Origin: Apoda limacodes
Lineage: Eukaryota; Arthropoda; Insecta; Lepidoptera; Limacodidae
NCBI GenBank assembly: GCA_946406115.1
Contig: OX291543.1
Location: forward strand, 29,972,815 to 30,036,814
Direction of reading: 5' to 3'
DNA: 64,000 nucleotides
Made by a program: the position numbers and the translations under genes. This document shows positions 47,281-56,935 of the stretch, piece by piece (position 1 is the first letter of the stretch; every line of letters begins with the position of its first letter). The notes beneath the pieces were generated by a model. That model made no database searches. It worked only from the letters and a program-made list of their open reading frames with translations, and was not told where the DNA came from.

Positions 47281-47450
47281 TGAGCCCAATGGGAACAGTC
47301 TCGAGTGCGCTGGACTCTTTAAATTTAAGAGAAAATGTATGCAAGGTATAAATGTAGGTCTTTCCTCTTGAGACCCGTGAAAATACTTGCATACATTTTT
47401 CTCTCGAATTTCAGAGTCTGGAGTACCCGAGACTGTTCCCAATAAGCTCA
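47281..47450. mobile_element. Foldback element with about 66-bp inverted arms, copy 1
   Basis: Left arm 47281-47346 and right arm 47385-47450 are inverted copies, diverged by scattered mismatches. Shared words include 'gggaacagtctcg', 'agactct' and 'atgtatgcaag'. The spacer is about 38 bases. 61782-61927 has the same arm words (GGAATTCG..A, TGCAA), so it is one family. Confidence 0.7.
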
Positions 47451-48069
47451 CTGATACCTTTTTATTACTGTGTAAACTTACTTACTTTTACCTTTTTAGG
47501 TTTATTAATTATCGGAGATAAATAAAATAAAAAAAAAAAATTGGAATATAAAGTTGATGTTCTAATTATTAACCAATACTAAATTTTGCCGGATGTACTG
47601 AAATGCGGTACGTGTCAAAAGTAAATAATAGCTTGATTTCTTTATTAAACTTAAAACTAAATTTTAAATAATAATCTACTGTTTCAATGAGGAGATATTA
47701 TATGTATGTAGGTACGTTAGTCCTAATAACGCTAACGTGTATAAAGTCAGTTAGTAGTTAATGTGTATAATACAAGTGGTAACGTGAAAGCTTGAATAGG
47801 TTATGAGTGCAGTATATTCTACTGAAACAAATGGCTTATGTCGAGCCATCCGTCATCGGTGTAAAGAATACTATGGATAAGATTTTTTACATTTATTGAA
47901 AAACAACGATATAGGGAAGATTTTTTTTTTTACTTGTTTTATTATGGAAACAAAATCCTACTGTGCTTTAAAATCAAGAAAACTAAATGATCAAGTCTCA
48001 AATAAAAAAAGCCACTAGGTAGTTAAAGCTCTTATTTATTTGATTAATAATAAATAATAAATATAAATA
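47451..48069. other. AT-rich sequence without recognised features
   Basis: Nothing supported. Confidence 0.4.
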
Positions 48070-48336
48070 TAATAAATATTTTTGGACATTACACACAGCG
48101 CCGTCTAGCCCCAAAGTAAGCAAAGCTTGTGTTATGGGTACCAGACAACGGATATAAATACATATATATTACTTTTTTTTTTTTTGTAAATACATACACA
48201 TCATACATAAGTACACCCAGACTCAAGACAAACACAAATGTTTAACACATAAATGTTTGTCCAGTGCGGGAATCGAACCCACACCCTCTGCATGGCAGTC
48301 CATCACACTACAAACTAGGCTGCGAGGGCGTATGAT
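48070..48336 (-). mobile_element. tRNA-derived SINE, well preserved
   Basis: The minus-strand head (about 48336-48260) has the pol III layout: an A-box-like 'tagtttgtagtgtgatgg' and a canonical B box GGTTCGATTCC (plus-strand 48269-48279, inside 'gcgggaatcgaaccc'). The tail contains 'ttgtctggtacccataaca', 'caagctttgcttactttg', 'acggcgctgtgtgtaatg' and ends in AATATTTATT repeats. The internal pol III promoter drives transcription; a partner LINE supplies the reverse transcriptase. Related copies are at 2354-2572 and 20125-20262. Confidence 0.75.
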
Positions 48337-48593
48337 ACGCACATTTTGAGCCCAAGTTGTTTCCTTGTTTTCACAAATATAGACTTGTTTTGACAGATAT
48401 AGAGTTGATTTTAAATTAATTAAATTAAAAAACAAGAAATTATAATGACACTATATTATGACTATTGTGTTAAAAAATGCACACACAAAATACTAAGAAT
48501 TTTACTATTTATAAAAATCAGTATCGTTATCGTATTGGCAAAAACACATATCGGTGCATCACTTGTTAAAAGCCTTATGTTTTTGATGCTAAA

Positions 48594-48602
48594 AATTGGT
48601 AT
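48594..48602. repeat. Target-site duplication of the RTE insertion (3' side)
   Basis: AATTGGTAT, identical to 49514-49522. Confidence 0.75.
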
Positions 48603-49513
48603 CATTATCACCATATCAGCCCATTGACGTCCACTGCTGGACATAGGCCTCACCTTACTTTCTCCACAGCGTGCGACTCTGTGCCGCCTGTAACCAACGG
48701 CTTCCGCTACCTTTACAAGGTCATCCGTCCATCTAGCGGGGGGCCGTCCCACGCTGCGCTTTTCGGTTCGTGGTCGCCACTCGAGAACCTTCTTCCCCCA
48801 TCGGCCATCGGTTCTTCGAGCTATGTGGCCTGCCCATTGCCACTTCAGCTTTGCAATTTGGTGAGCTATGTCGGCGACTTTAGTTCTCCTACGGATTTCC
48901 TCATTCCTGATTTGATCACGTAGGGAAACTCCGAGCATAGCTCTTTCCATCGCGCGCTGAGCGACCTTGAGCTTTCGTATAAGGCCCATAGTTAGCGGCC
49001 ACGTCTCAGTTCCGTAAGTCATCACTGGCAACACACACTGGTTGAAGACTTTTGTCTTCAAGCACTGGGGTATTAAGGACGAGAAAATAGAACGCAGTTT
49101 TCCGAACGCTGCCCAACCGAGTTGGATTCGGCGATTTACCTCTTTCTCGAAATTGGACCTACCTAATCGAACTGTTTGTCCTAGGTATACGTATTCGTCA
49201 ACAACTTCAAGTGTAGAGTTCCCAACAGTTATTGGAGTGGGTGCTACATGGCCAATCGACATGATTTTCGTCTCGTCCATGTTCAGCTTGAGGCCCACTC
49301 GTTGGGAAGCTCTACTGAGGCTTTCGAGAATTGTGCTAAGGTCCTCCATCGATTCTGCCATGACCACAATATCGTCGGCAAACCGAAGGTGGGTAATGTA
49401 CTCGCCATAACATTGATGCCAAGCCCGTCCCAGTCCAGAAGCTTAAAGACATTTTCCAACGCGTCGGAGATATGACATCTCATATGAGAGGTCTGAGACA
49501 GGGAGATGTCAGG
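48603..49513 (-). pseudogene. RTE-type LINE insertion, 5'-truncated and 5'-inverted
   Basis: 3' part of an RTE-type endonuclease-reverse transcriptase ORF. On the minus strand it reads ALENVFKLLDWDGLGIN, then after a one-base deletion near 49408 GEYITHLRFADDIVVMAES (catalytic FADD). It continues NMDETKIMSIGH, VYLGQTVRLG, FGKLRSIFSSLIPQCLKTKV, MLGVSLRDQIRNEEIRRRTK, LKWQWAGHIARRTDGRWGKK and GRPPARWTDDLVKV. A second frameshift near 48705 moves the end to another frame, which reads SRWLQAAQSRTLWRK, a stop, then GEAYVQQWTSMG and TGA at 48616-48618. Only about a dozen bases of TGATAATG-like tail follow. At the 5' side, 49484-49511 carries RGLRQGD on the opposite strand. The minus strand keeps GDVISP immediately adjacent, about 14 bases are deleted after it, and the 9-base word GAGATGTCA is present on both sides. 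The insertion is flanked by AATTGGTAT duplications. The RT domain beyond RQGD, and the endonuclease, are absent. Confidence 0.88.
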
Positions 49514-49522
49514 AATTGGTAT
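49514..49522. repeat. Target-site duplication of the RTE insertion (5' side)
   Basis: AATTGGTAT, identical to 48594-48602. It defines an insertion of 911 bases. Confidence 0.75.
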
Positions 49523-51265
49523 ACAGGTATAATATTTATACTTTCCACCTAATTAAATGCTGTTTTGAGATTTTATGCTAAGGTAGCTAGAAAGTGGTGG
49601 TTTAAAGTTTATATAAAAGTTTACATCAAAATCTATTCTAAAATACAGCTGCCCATTTATTTTTATTTTCTATATCAACCCTATGCTCTTCATCTATAGG
49701 ACAAACGGGGTGCAGTGCGATTTAGGGAATTTTTTGTCGGCTTTGTGAAACTTGAAATATCTACATTCTCTTCTATAGAATTATTGGTTATTCTTATGAC
49801 TGTGTGACCGCTCGTATAGAACACCCACACAGTTGCGTGTATAAGCACGTCATTTGCTTTTGTATTGTCAGTAGCCATGAATACGTGGACTTTGTATGAA
49901 GTGTCTAGGGGCTTATCCACACATTTTAATGTTTGCAATCGTCAACATGTACACATTTCACAGTTCCCGCACTCGGCACGCGAAGAACCATTTCATAATG
50001 CATCGCTGAAAGCCCTCATGTGTGGACTCCTTAATGAATCACTGTGAAATTGCATACAATTACAGCGATAAACGTATAAAGGGCAGTCATGCAAGGTTTT
50101 TACATGTTACCTTTGTATTTTAAGTATGTATGACTTATTTAAAATGAGCAATGTTTGTATTAGTTTTTGTTTTTTTTGGTGTCTTAAAAAAAAAGTAAGT
50201 AACGATTTTGATGAAATATGAGAGCAATTTTGGGGATAATAAACCGAACTAGATAAAAGTCATATCGGGGCACTATTGATTTAAACAAAGGAAGTTTTTT
50301 GCGTAAAATATGGATAAGGTATTTTTTTTAGTGTTTAACGACAACGTTTTAGCGAATTTTAGTCGATTTGACTCTTTTCAATTATGGACGGTGTGAATTT
50401 AAGCTAAGGCGCTTCCAGCGTTAAACATGCGATAAAACCTATTTAAAACAAGATATCGATATTAGACAAAAATAAAAATATCTGGCGACACAGTAGTGTA
50501 TCGCCAAGTTCCGTTCAGATTGTGTATTAATTCGGTTCACCCACATAATGTAGTTGTTAGTAAACTAGATTTTTGGTCCGGGAATACAAACCTACATTCT
50601 AAATTTAAATAAAACATTTTCGTGTTTGCTTGGTGGGTACAAATTCACATTTCTCTAATATTATTTAGTACTAAGCAATCAAATACAAGTACTAGTATAA
50701 CTAGTATCCAATGTTCTAAAATAATGTAAGGGTAATGTCATTAAAAACACATAGTTTACAAGATATAATCAAGTACACTTTAATAACACTTCCATGTACG
50801 TCAACACCTTCATTATGCGTGTTTCCAATTAACTAGATAGTTTCCTCACATTAATGTCAGGACATTGAAACATTTGACAACAAATACAAAATTTAGGGCG
50901 AAGGATTGAAGAAGAAACTAAAAATTTACATTACAAGTGTCGTGTCGTATCGTGATATATTAACGTTATCAAAGCCATATATTTTGTATAAGGGCGTGCA
51001 CACTCTTCTGTCATGATTACTCGTCAGATGCCTACATACAAATTGGTATTATATGGTATATGGCTTGTTAACGTTGTACGATACAACACTTGTAATGTTA
51101 TCGTGCCTGAATTTACCAGCTTGACTTTATTACTATATAACTTTATTACCTGAAATTTTCTTAAGAAAAATAAGCTTTTCAAAACACATTTTATTATTAT
51201 CAGTATCAAAATCAAAGTCAGAAATTAGAAAGCAAGCTACAAATAATTTGTAAATGGAATTCTTT
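49523..51265. other. Sequence without supported gene
   Basis: 49683-50060 is GC-richer, with overlapping short frames on both strands but no family likeness. It may be an unidentified repeat. The rest is AT-rich. Confidence 0.35.
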
Positions 51266-51368
51266 TTATGTGACTCGTATGACTGTGTCGTGCTCATTAG
51301 GAATATATGTCGCACACTCACGTCCGTCGCATTCTGTGACATTGCTAATGATGTGGGTGATCTGTGAC
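51266..51368 (-). CDS. Candidate terminal exon of a cysteine-containing secreted protein
   Basis: Not recognised with confidence. On the minus strand a good 3' splice site (TTTGTATTGCAG, ending at plus position 51369) precedes one base and an open frame of 33 codons: SQITHIISNVTECDGREC, then ATYIPNEHDTVIRVT and TAA at 51266-51268. AATAAA lies about 71 bases further on (51190-51195). The spacing 'I.....VxECxxxxC......xxVIRVT' and the N-V-T glycosylation sequon resemble the first half of an ML (MD-2/NPC2-like lipid-binding) domain, but the ML domain normally continues for about 90 more residues. If it is one, this copy is truncated or mis-framed. A GTGAGT inside the exon (after ECDG) could alternatively be a donor. 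It is GC-richer than its surroundings. Confidence 0.3.
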
Positions 51369-51369
51369 C

Positions 51370-51611
51370 TGCAATACAAACATTTTGTAATGATCTAGGA
51401 CTAGTGGAAATCATTTCATACACAATCCATTTTATGAAATTGTTAAGAAGTATGAAAGTTTGCGTTCACAAAAGCAAAAAGTGACCGTTTCTTTTTAAAT
51501 TACTAGAATGGTAAATGTACCTGTCAGCCTATAGGTATAAACAAATTTGGTTCTATGCCTAAATAAATCGCTTAGTTTTTAGGTTTAGCAGATGCTGAGA
51601 CCTACACTTGA
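51370..51611. other. AT-rich sequence; possible intron
   Basis: Lies upstream of the minus-strand splice acceptor at 51369 and immediately before the recombinase fragment. Confidence 0.3.
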
Positions 51612-51974
51612 CATACTTTCAGAAGAACTTCAGCTTACTTGCTGGCTAATTCAGGAGCTGATATAATGACTTTGAAGCGTCATGGTGGGTGGCGATCTAG
51701 CAATGTAGCAGAATCATACGTAGAAGATGCCGTACAAAACAAGAAGGAAATTTGTGCAAAAATCACAAAAAGAATTAGACTTTATTCTGAGGCGCCTCCT
51801 ACTGGTGAAACACCAAGTACATCCAATTATTGGATTTCACCTGCCTACACGAATAATAAACCATCTCAAATAAAAATAGAACATGAAAGTATTTTAGTAA
51901 ATAATCTATCTGATGAGACCACCATGCCATCAAAAACAGTTAATTATAATTTTACTAATTGTTTCTCTAAATAA
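51612..51974 (+). pseudogene. Tyrosine recombinase C-terminus (Crypton-like)
   Basis: The open frame from 51612 reads HTFRRTSAYLLANSGADI, then LKRHGGWRSSNVAESYVEDA, a basic stretch (KKEICAKITKRIRLYSE) and a polar tail to TAA at 51972-51974. It contains the catalytic signature of the tyrosine recombinase/integrase fold: H-T-F-R (HxxR), H-G-G-W (the H/W position) and the nucleophile tyrosine in VAESY. Such enzymes cut and rejoin DNA through a 3'-phosphotyrosine. 'LKRHGGW.S..VAExY' is the form seen in eukaryotic Crypton-type and related domesticated recombinases. A TGA stop stands directly before the HxxR histidine, and the N-terminal DNA-binding part with the first catalytic arginine is missing. 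It is either a truncated transposon or the last exon of a longer gene. DIRS-type origin is possible but no RT is nearby. Confidence 0.62.
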
Positions 51975-52016
51975 ACTTTTTATCTGCTATATAAAATGAT
52001 TTTGTAGTATTATTTG

Positions 52017-52050
52017 TGTGTGTATGTGTGTGTGTGTGTATGTGTGTGTG
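52017..52050 (+). repeat. (TG)n microsatellite
   Basis: Interrupted TG repeat with GTAT interruptions. Confidence 0.85.
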
Positions 52051-52187
52051 TACAAGTGTGTTGAAAAACTCCGTATCATACACGTGTGTATTGATAATTA
52101 CCGTCCTCGGCTCTCTTAAGACCCTCACCTAACGGCTCGGATCTCAATGCCGCCTCAGCGGTAATTACCAACATTACACACTTGTAC
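52050..52187. repeat. Inverted repeat (foldback) after the recombinase fragment
   Basis: GTACAAGTGTGT (52050-52061) is exactly inverted at 52176-52187. An inner pair TTGATAATTACCG (52091-52103) and CGGTAATTACCAA (52159-52171) differs at one base. The GC-richer middle contains 'ctcacctaacggctcgg'. It may be the 3' terminus of the recombinase-bearing element or an independent MITE. Confidence 0.6.
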
Positions 52188-52477
52188 CATAATGAACTAA
52201 TATTGAACAAATTAAAATACAAAAAAAAAAAAACAATGAAAAACCAAAAAGAAAATTACAATGTAGGTGGTCTTATCGCTAATAAGCGATTTCTTCTAGG
52301 CAACCTTTAGGTAGAGGAAATTACAAAAAGAATATGGGGGATAGGAAGTGCGAGTGTTATATTTATAAATGTGTGTAATGTATGAATGTAATAATAAATG
52401 TAAGTTCCTACTTAAAATGATCTATCTTTGCAATTTATCTAAAAATACACATCATAAATTCATATCTTCAACTAAAA
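52188..52477. other. AT-rich sequence without recognised features
   Basis: Nothing supported. Confidence 0.4.
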
Positions 52478-52686
52478 CTGCGTTTACGTTGTCTCCTGAC
52501 GCCTTGTCTCCAACCTAAAACTAGTCTGCCCCAATGGCCATCGGTTCTGCGACAAAATATGACCTTCCCAATGCCTCTTCAGCTTGCTAATACTGTGGGT
52601 ATTGTCGGTGACTTTATTTCTTCGTTGGATCTCTTCATTTCTTATCATTTGCTATAAACCAACTCCGAGCATAGCCCTTTCTAATT
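52478..52686 (-). pseudogene. Second RTE-type fragment, diverged
   Basis: The minus strand reads RAMLGVGL, then after a stop QMIRNEEIQRRNKVTDN, LKRHWEGHI, and a further frame-shifted stretch. These align in order with MLGVSLRDQIRNEEIRRRTK and LKWQWAGHIARR of the 48.6-kb copy. It covers only about 70 codons and is clearly older, with a stop and many substitutions. Confidence 0.7.
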
Positions 52687-54557
52687 AAATTTGACTGTAT
52701 CTGTACAACAATAACTGCGCTGCTGCCTTCGTCTGTAAAGAAATTTGATACAATACATACTACCAGGAAAAACCATTTCAATTTCTATGAACCCTTTCAA
52801 TAAGTAAACAAAAGTTTCCCTTGAATTAAAAAGAGAAAAGAAAACAACATGCCAGCAATACACTTAGAATATTCACACGACAAGATGTAAGCCAGAAAGC
52901 TTGCATTTTTTAAAAATAAAACGAGAAACACGTACTAAAATTTATTTGGATTCCTGCACAATGTATAAAATAAAGCCCCCATTTATGATACAATAGAGGT
53001 TTTGTGATCGCATGACCCGTCTGACGTGTATGATACAATAAGAGCGCGTATGGTGCACTCACAGAATTGTTTTTTATTTTCCTCCTTGAGTTATGCTTTT
53101 TATATTTTATTGTGTTTCCTCGAGAGTATGATTTTCCATCTGGTTTCCTTAAGATTTCTTTGTACTCTTACTGAAGTTTTTTTTGTTTTTGTGTATTTCT
53201 AGTAGGTATTTAATTATAATTTTAACAAGACGTTACTGTTAATGTACTTTTAAATACATTAAACACCGCCTAGACTGTGGTCTTAGGTTACAAAAAAACA
53301 TTTTAGAATTATAAACATTTGATACGTTTCAAAAATTATAATAATTTGATTTTATTGCGGTATATCAAAATAATTAAAAGACACAAGGAATTTGTTTATT
53401 GTTCAAAAAATATTTTCCGCTGAATACAAAATTTTTCGTCACATTATCTCAAATATTTTTTTGCGTAAACAAAAAATATAATTTTCGTTAAGAGTTTAGC
53501 AGTCGCATAATCAACGTTTTCAAGCAAATTTGATCGAAATTGACTCTAAAATTTGCTAGACATAACACTAACACTGAGTATTGTTGTGTTTCTGGCGGTG
53601 AGTTAGGTCGCCAGAGCCCTTTGAGGATTTGCTGCGCGGACAGTGGAGGACCGGCGGTGCTCGTTGCTGTCATTGCTCGGCGTAAAAAAAAATAATGAAG
53701 CCTCCCCGAGGCTGATGCTAATAAAAGGTAGGTAGGTGAATAGCGATACCATTCTTTATGGACTTTTAATCTTTGACCTGTTTATTTGAGTTCCGAGGTG
53801 GCATTAAACAATGTTAACGATACCTAGGGGTCAAATCCTCAAAGTCGTCGGAGTATGTTCCATCCTTAAATAAAATTTAGAATAGAAGTTTATGTGTTGT
53901 TAATAATTAAGATAAAAAAAAGTAAATTATAACTAAAAAAAAACATTTTTCACTTAGTTTAACTTGAAGAGTGATGTACAAAAACATTGTAATAAAAACG
54001 AATACAAAAAGGTTTCACCAAAATAATGTAAATGGACAGGAAATATGGAATGTGATGAGAAAGCAACAATATTTCTCTTCGGGGTGATAATGTGGGGCGC
54101 GGCAAATACACTACAAATATCCATATCAAATTGATAGGGAGAAACTTTTAAGGGTTGGTTATTAGTGATAAGAAGTTGTTTTTCTTGCAATACTTGTCTT
54201 GTGTTATAAACTTTAAATCAAGCTAACTATGATTAAGGCTCAAATAAGTAAGTTCAATGGGTGAAATACAGTTTAACCTTTTTATTTTTATCTAATTGTG
54301 CATTTCTCCTTTTTCATAATTTAAGCGCAAACCATAGTTTTTTTGATATAGTGTTTATAGTAAAAGATATGTTAGAAAAAATGTAGTGTAGAGTTTATGT
54401 CCTTACAACACATATTCAATAAAAATTTAGGCTTCTACCTATTTCAGTCCAAAAGATAGAGCCCTTTAATGGTCGGACAGACAGACAGTGTAGGCTTAGC
54501 GACAGTTGGCACTATTTGACGACCTAAGTAACTACCCTATTTAACTATTTATTTTTA
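52687..54557. other. AT-rich sequence; one GC-rich patch
   Basis: 53585-53735 ('gcggtgagttaggtcgccag', 'gcggacagtggaggaccgg', 'cctccccgaggctgatgc') is GC-rich and may be LINE untranslated sequence. No coding motif was identified. Confidence 0.35.
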
Positions 54558-54778
54558 ACTAGCTTTTGTCCATGGCTTCACCTGCACCAAATTCTGTTAT
54601 CGACGAGGGATTTTCAACTCACACTTGCCATTTATATGTAAGTGGCCTATGTCCTTTTCTAAGATACAAGCTACTACCTTGTCAAATGTCCTTGAGGTCG
54701 GTTCAGCGGTGTAACTGTGAAAATGTATGAAAAGGACAGAGACACTTATGCATTTATATTACTAAATTGGTATGGATA
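54558..54778 (-). repeat. Helitron-like repeat
   Basis: The plus strand begins ACTAGCTTTTGTCCATGGCT, the inverse of the ...AAAAGCTAGT terminus. It continues 'cggttcagcggtgtaact' and ends 'actaaattggtatgga', the expected 5' end of the repeat in reverse. Confidence 0.6.
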
Positions 54779-55179
54779 TAAGTCAAATATATCTTTGAAT
54801 GGCTTTAAGAGAGCTCCATCAAATATTCAAATGTAATATTTTTTCTACTACTGGTTCTCAATGATCCAATAGCGGTAAATTTAATATTTGTAATCAAATA
54901 TAATATTATATATTATAACAGGACAGGTTAAAGCAGTAGTGCCCTGTTACCGAATATGCACCGGCTAGGTGCTCAGAAGGAGGAGAAAAGATAGAGGGAG
55001 TTCAAAGGCGAGTAAAGAAACACTTTTCAAGGGTAAGGCAGGTTATATTAGTATACTCTTTCATTATATAGTAACAGCTTTTAATGCACAATATCCTTAT
55101 CACATAGGGTGATTCTTAACACTTAAATATCTAGATCACAGCTACCTAATTCACAATCATATAGGACTACCTTAATAAA
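54779..55179. other. AT-rich sequence without recognised features
   Basis: Nothing supported. Confidence 0.4.
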
Positions 55180-55735
55180 TAGAAAGATAGCCAAACGCAA
55201 GCCTGCCTACACAGATTTTAAGTGTAGTTTTTAAAGCTTTTATTAGGGAACTAGTACACTCAGGTCTCTTCGGCCTAGAGCCCGATTCGATGTCTTGCTC
55301 GCTGTAGGCACCCCTCAGGTCAGCACCGCCGTAGAAAGAAGTCGCGGACGGGTCTGATTTTACTTGGCCTATCAGCGTGTGGTGAGTAGTGAATATGCCG
55401 CCCGTGGCAGGCACAAGGTAAGGCCGCACGTGGCTAGCACAGTGCAAGACCGCACGTGAACGTAGCTCGCCAGTAGCTTCGGCGTAGAGTAGGTCGCCCC
55501 GTAACCTTCGTGTGTAGCGGTGTTCAAGATAGCACCCCTACTGCACAGGCCGAAGGTTTGGAGTCAAGGAGACTCCGGGCAGGCCGAGGATTTGGAGTTT
55601 AGTAGACTCCGGCCTTCCCCAGTAAAAGAACAGCAAAGCAGCTGCCGTGCGCCGTCGTTAGACAACAAACGTGCACCCGCATACAAAGACGTCTTCTCAC
55701 GGACCTCAGTTTAGGCGTAGAGCCCGTAGTAAAGC
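55180..55735 (-). other. GC-rich block with a minus-strand open frame; possible LTR or UTR of an unidentified retroelement
   Basis: This block is far GC-richer than its surroundings. On the minus strand a frame is open from about 55517 to 55172 and includes GDLLYAEATGELRSR, HCASHVRPYLVPATGGIF, YGGADLRGAYSEQDIES and PECTSSLIKAL. I do not recognise a domain. Near its end the same strand has AATAAA (in 'ccctaataaaagctttaaaa'). Upstream, 55548-55613 contains an imperfect direct repeat ('aggtttggagtcaaggagac' versus 'aggatttggagtttagtaga', each followed by 'ctccgg'). The polyadenylation signal after a GC-rich body would fit an LTR or a transcript 3' end, but no LTR pair was found. Confidence 0.35.
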
Positions 55736-56577
55736 AATATATATACGAAGTATATATATACTAAGAACCGTACGAGGACGGTTTTCTTTTATAGCATAGA
55801 AGTAGATATGCAGCAATTTGTAATTTAATAATAGAATCCGTGAAAATAATTATCAACAGAATTTTTTCACGACTACGTCAAGTATCTACGTAAAGTGAAC
55901 TGTTTTTTGACTTAGCGATGTCAAAAATCTAGAGATTCTTTGATCTCTAAATTTTAATTACCACAGTGGTAATGGACCTAAGAGCGAATGCCCAGAAACT
56001 TCTATCGTTTCCTACATCATCCGATCCTTTATCGGAGACGGACCACCGGAAACGGTCGTTCCGTTATAATATAAATTATTTATTTATTTTTTTGTTCATA
56101 TGTTTACGTATTTTTAGTTGAGTAAAGCGTGTGAAAAGCAACGTTTACCTTTTTATTTTAAATTTTATATCACACCATTTGTTTTATTTCGTAAATATTT
56201 ATGAAAATAATATTTACATTTATAAGCCAAATATATTGTTTTGTTACGTAAACTGTCGTTTTTACTTAAGCAGTGTTTGTAAATTTCGTTTACTACATCT
56301 TTTTAAAATTTTCATACTCAGTTTGTAGTAACATTTAAAAATGTTGATGTAAAGATAAAGAAACTACGTTTTACAAGAAACAGTTTTAAAAAATATTATA
56401 ATATTTAGGGGAAATAATTAAAAACAATATTAACGCAAAAATAAAATAGTGTTTTATTGGTATGATGGTATGGTAAACTGAGCGTTAGCACGCTAAAAGG
56501 GTTCGTTCAATTTCGTTCAACTTCCTGATTGGAAAATAATGTTCTAAAAATTATTACATATTAAACATATAGTCAAG
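55736..56577. other. AT-rich sequence; TA palindrome at 55738-55763
   Basis: 'tatatatacgaagtatatata' is a small palindrome. Otherwise nothing supported. Confidence 0.4.
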
Positions 56578-56935
56578 GAGCTCGTGGTCCAGTGACATTC
56601 GTCTATCGGAAACAATATGTGTAGTTAAGCAATGTCGAGCGTGGTTACTACTTGGATGGGTAACAGCCTAGGGGCACATATTTCTAAGTGGTTTTGGAGG
56701 GCAGGTAAAACCTTTGGTCCCGGCTGTTTGTCATATGGCAGCAGTTTATAGGCCAAGTTATAAGCCTTATGGTAGGCTAGAAAACACTGACAGTCGATTG
56801 CCTACTAGCTCGACTACGTTAGCCTCCCCGCAGTAGACCAGCGTGGTGGACTATGACCTAAGGCTCGTTACTTTTCAACTAAATAGGACTGTGCCCCTAT
56901 AGTGGGAGTTCAACGGCTGAGTCTATATAGTCATA
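56578..56935 (+). mobile_element. 5S-rRNA-derived SINE-like repeat
   Basis: 56621-56678 is clearly related to the 3' half of animal 5S rRNA: 'gtagttaagcaatgtcgag' (5S box A, AGTTAAGC), 'cgtggttactacttggatgg' (intermediate element and box C) and 'gtaacagcctaggggcac'. The 5' half is diverged. Downstream sequence, unrelated to 5S, has 'ggttttggagggcagg', 'tggtcccggctg' and 'gaccagcgtggtggactatg'. The last phrase is frequent in lepidopteran repeats. A 5S-type internal promoter fused to an unrelated tail is the SINE3 architecture. It is not a functional 5S gene because the 5' half is not conserved. Confidence 0.7.

Noticed and set aside
48260..48336. A possible functional tRNA gene on the minus strand
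   Set aside because: The B box is good, but no cloverleaf with paired acceptor ends could be drawn and the sequence runs into a SINE tail shared with other loci.
48624..49410. Open frames on the plus strand (99 and 122 residues) opposite the RTE copy
   Set aside because: They are antisense shadows of the RTE reverse-transcriptase frame.
56621..56678. A functional 5S rRNA gene
   Set aside because: Only the 3' promoter half is similar; the 5' half of 5S rRNA is not conserved and the tail is repeat sequence.
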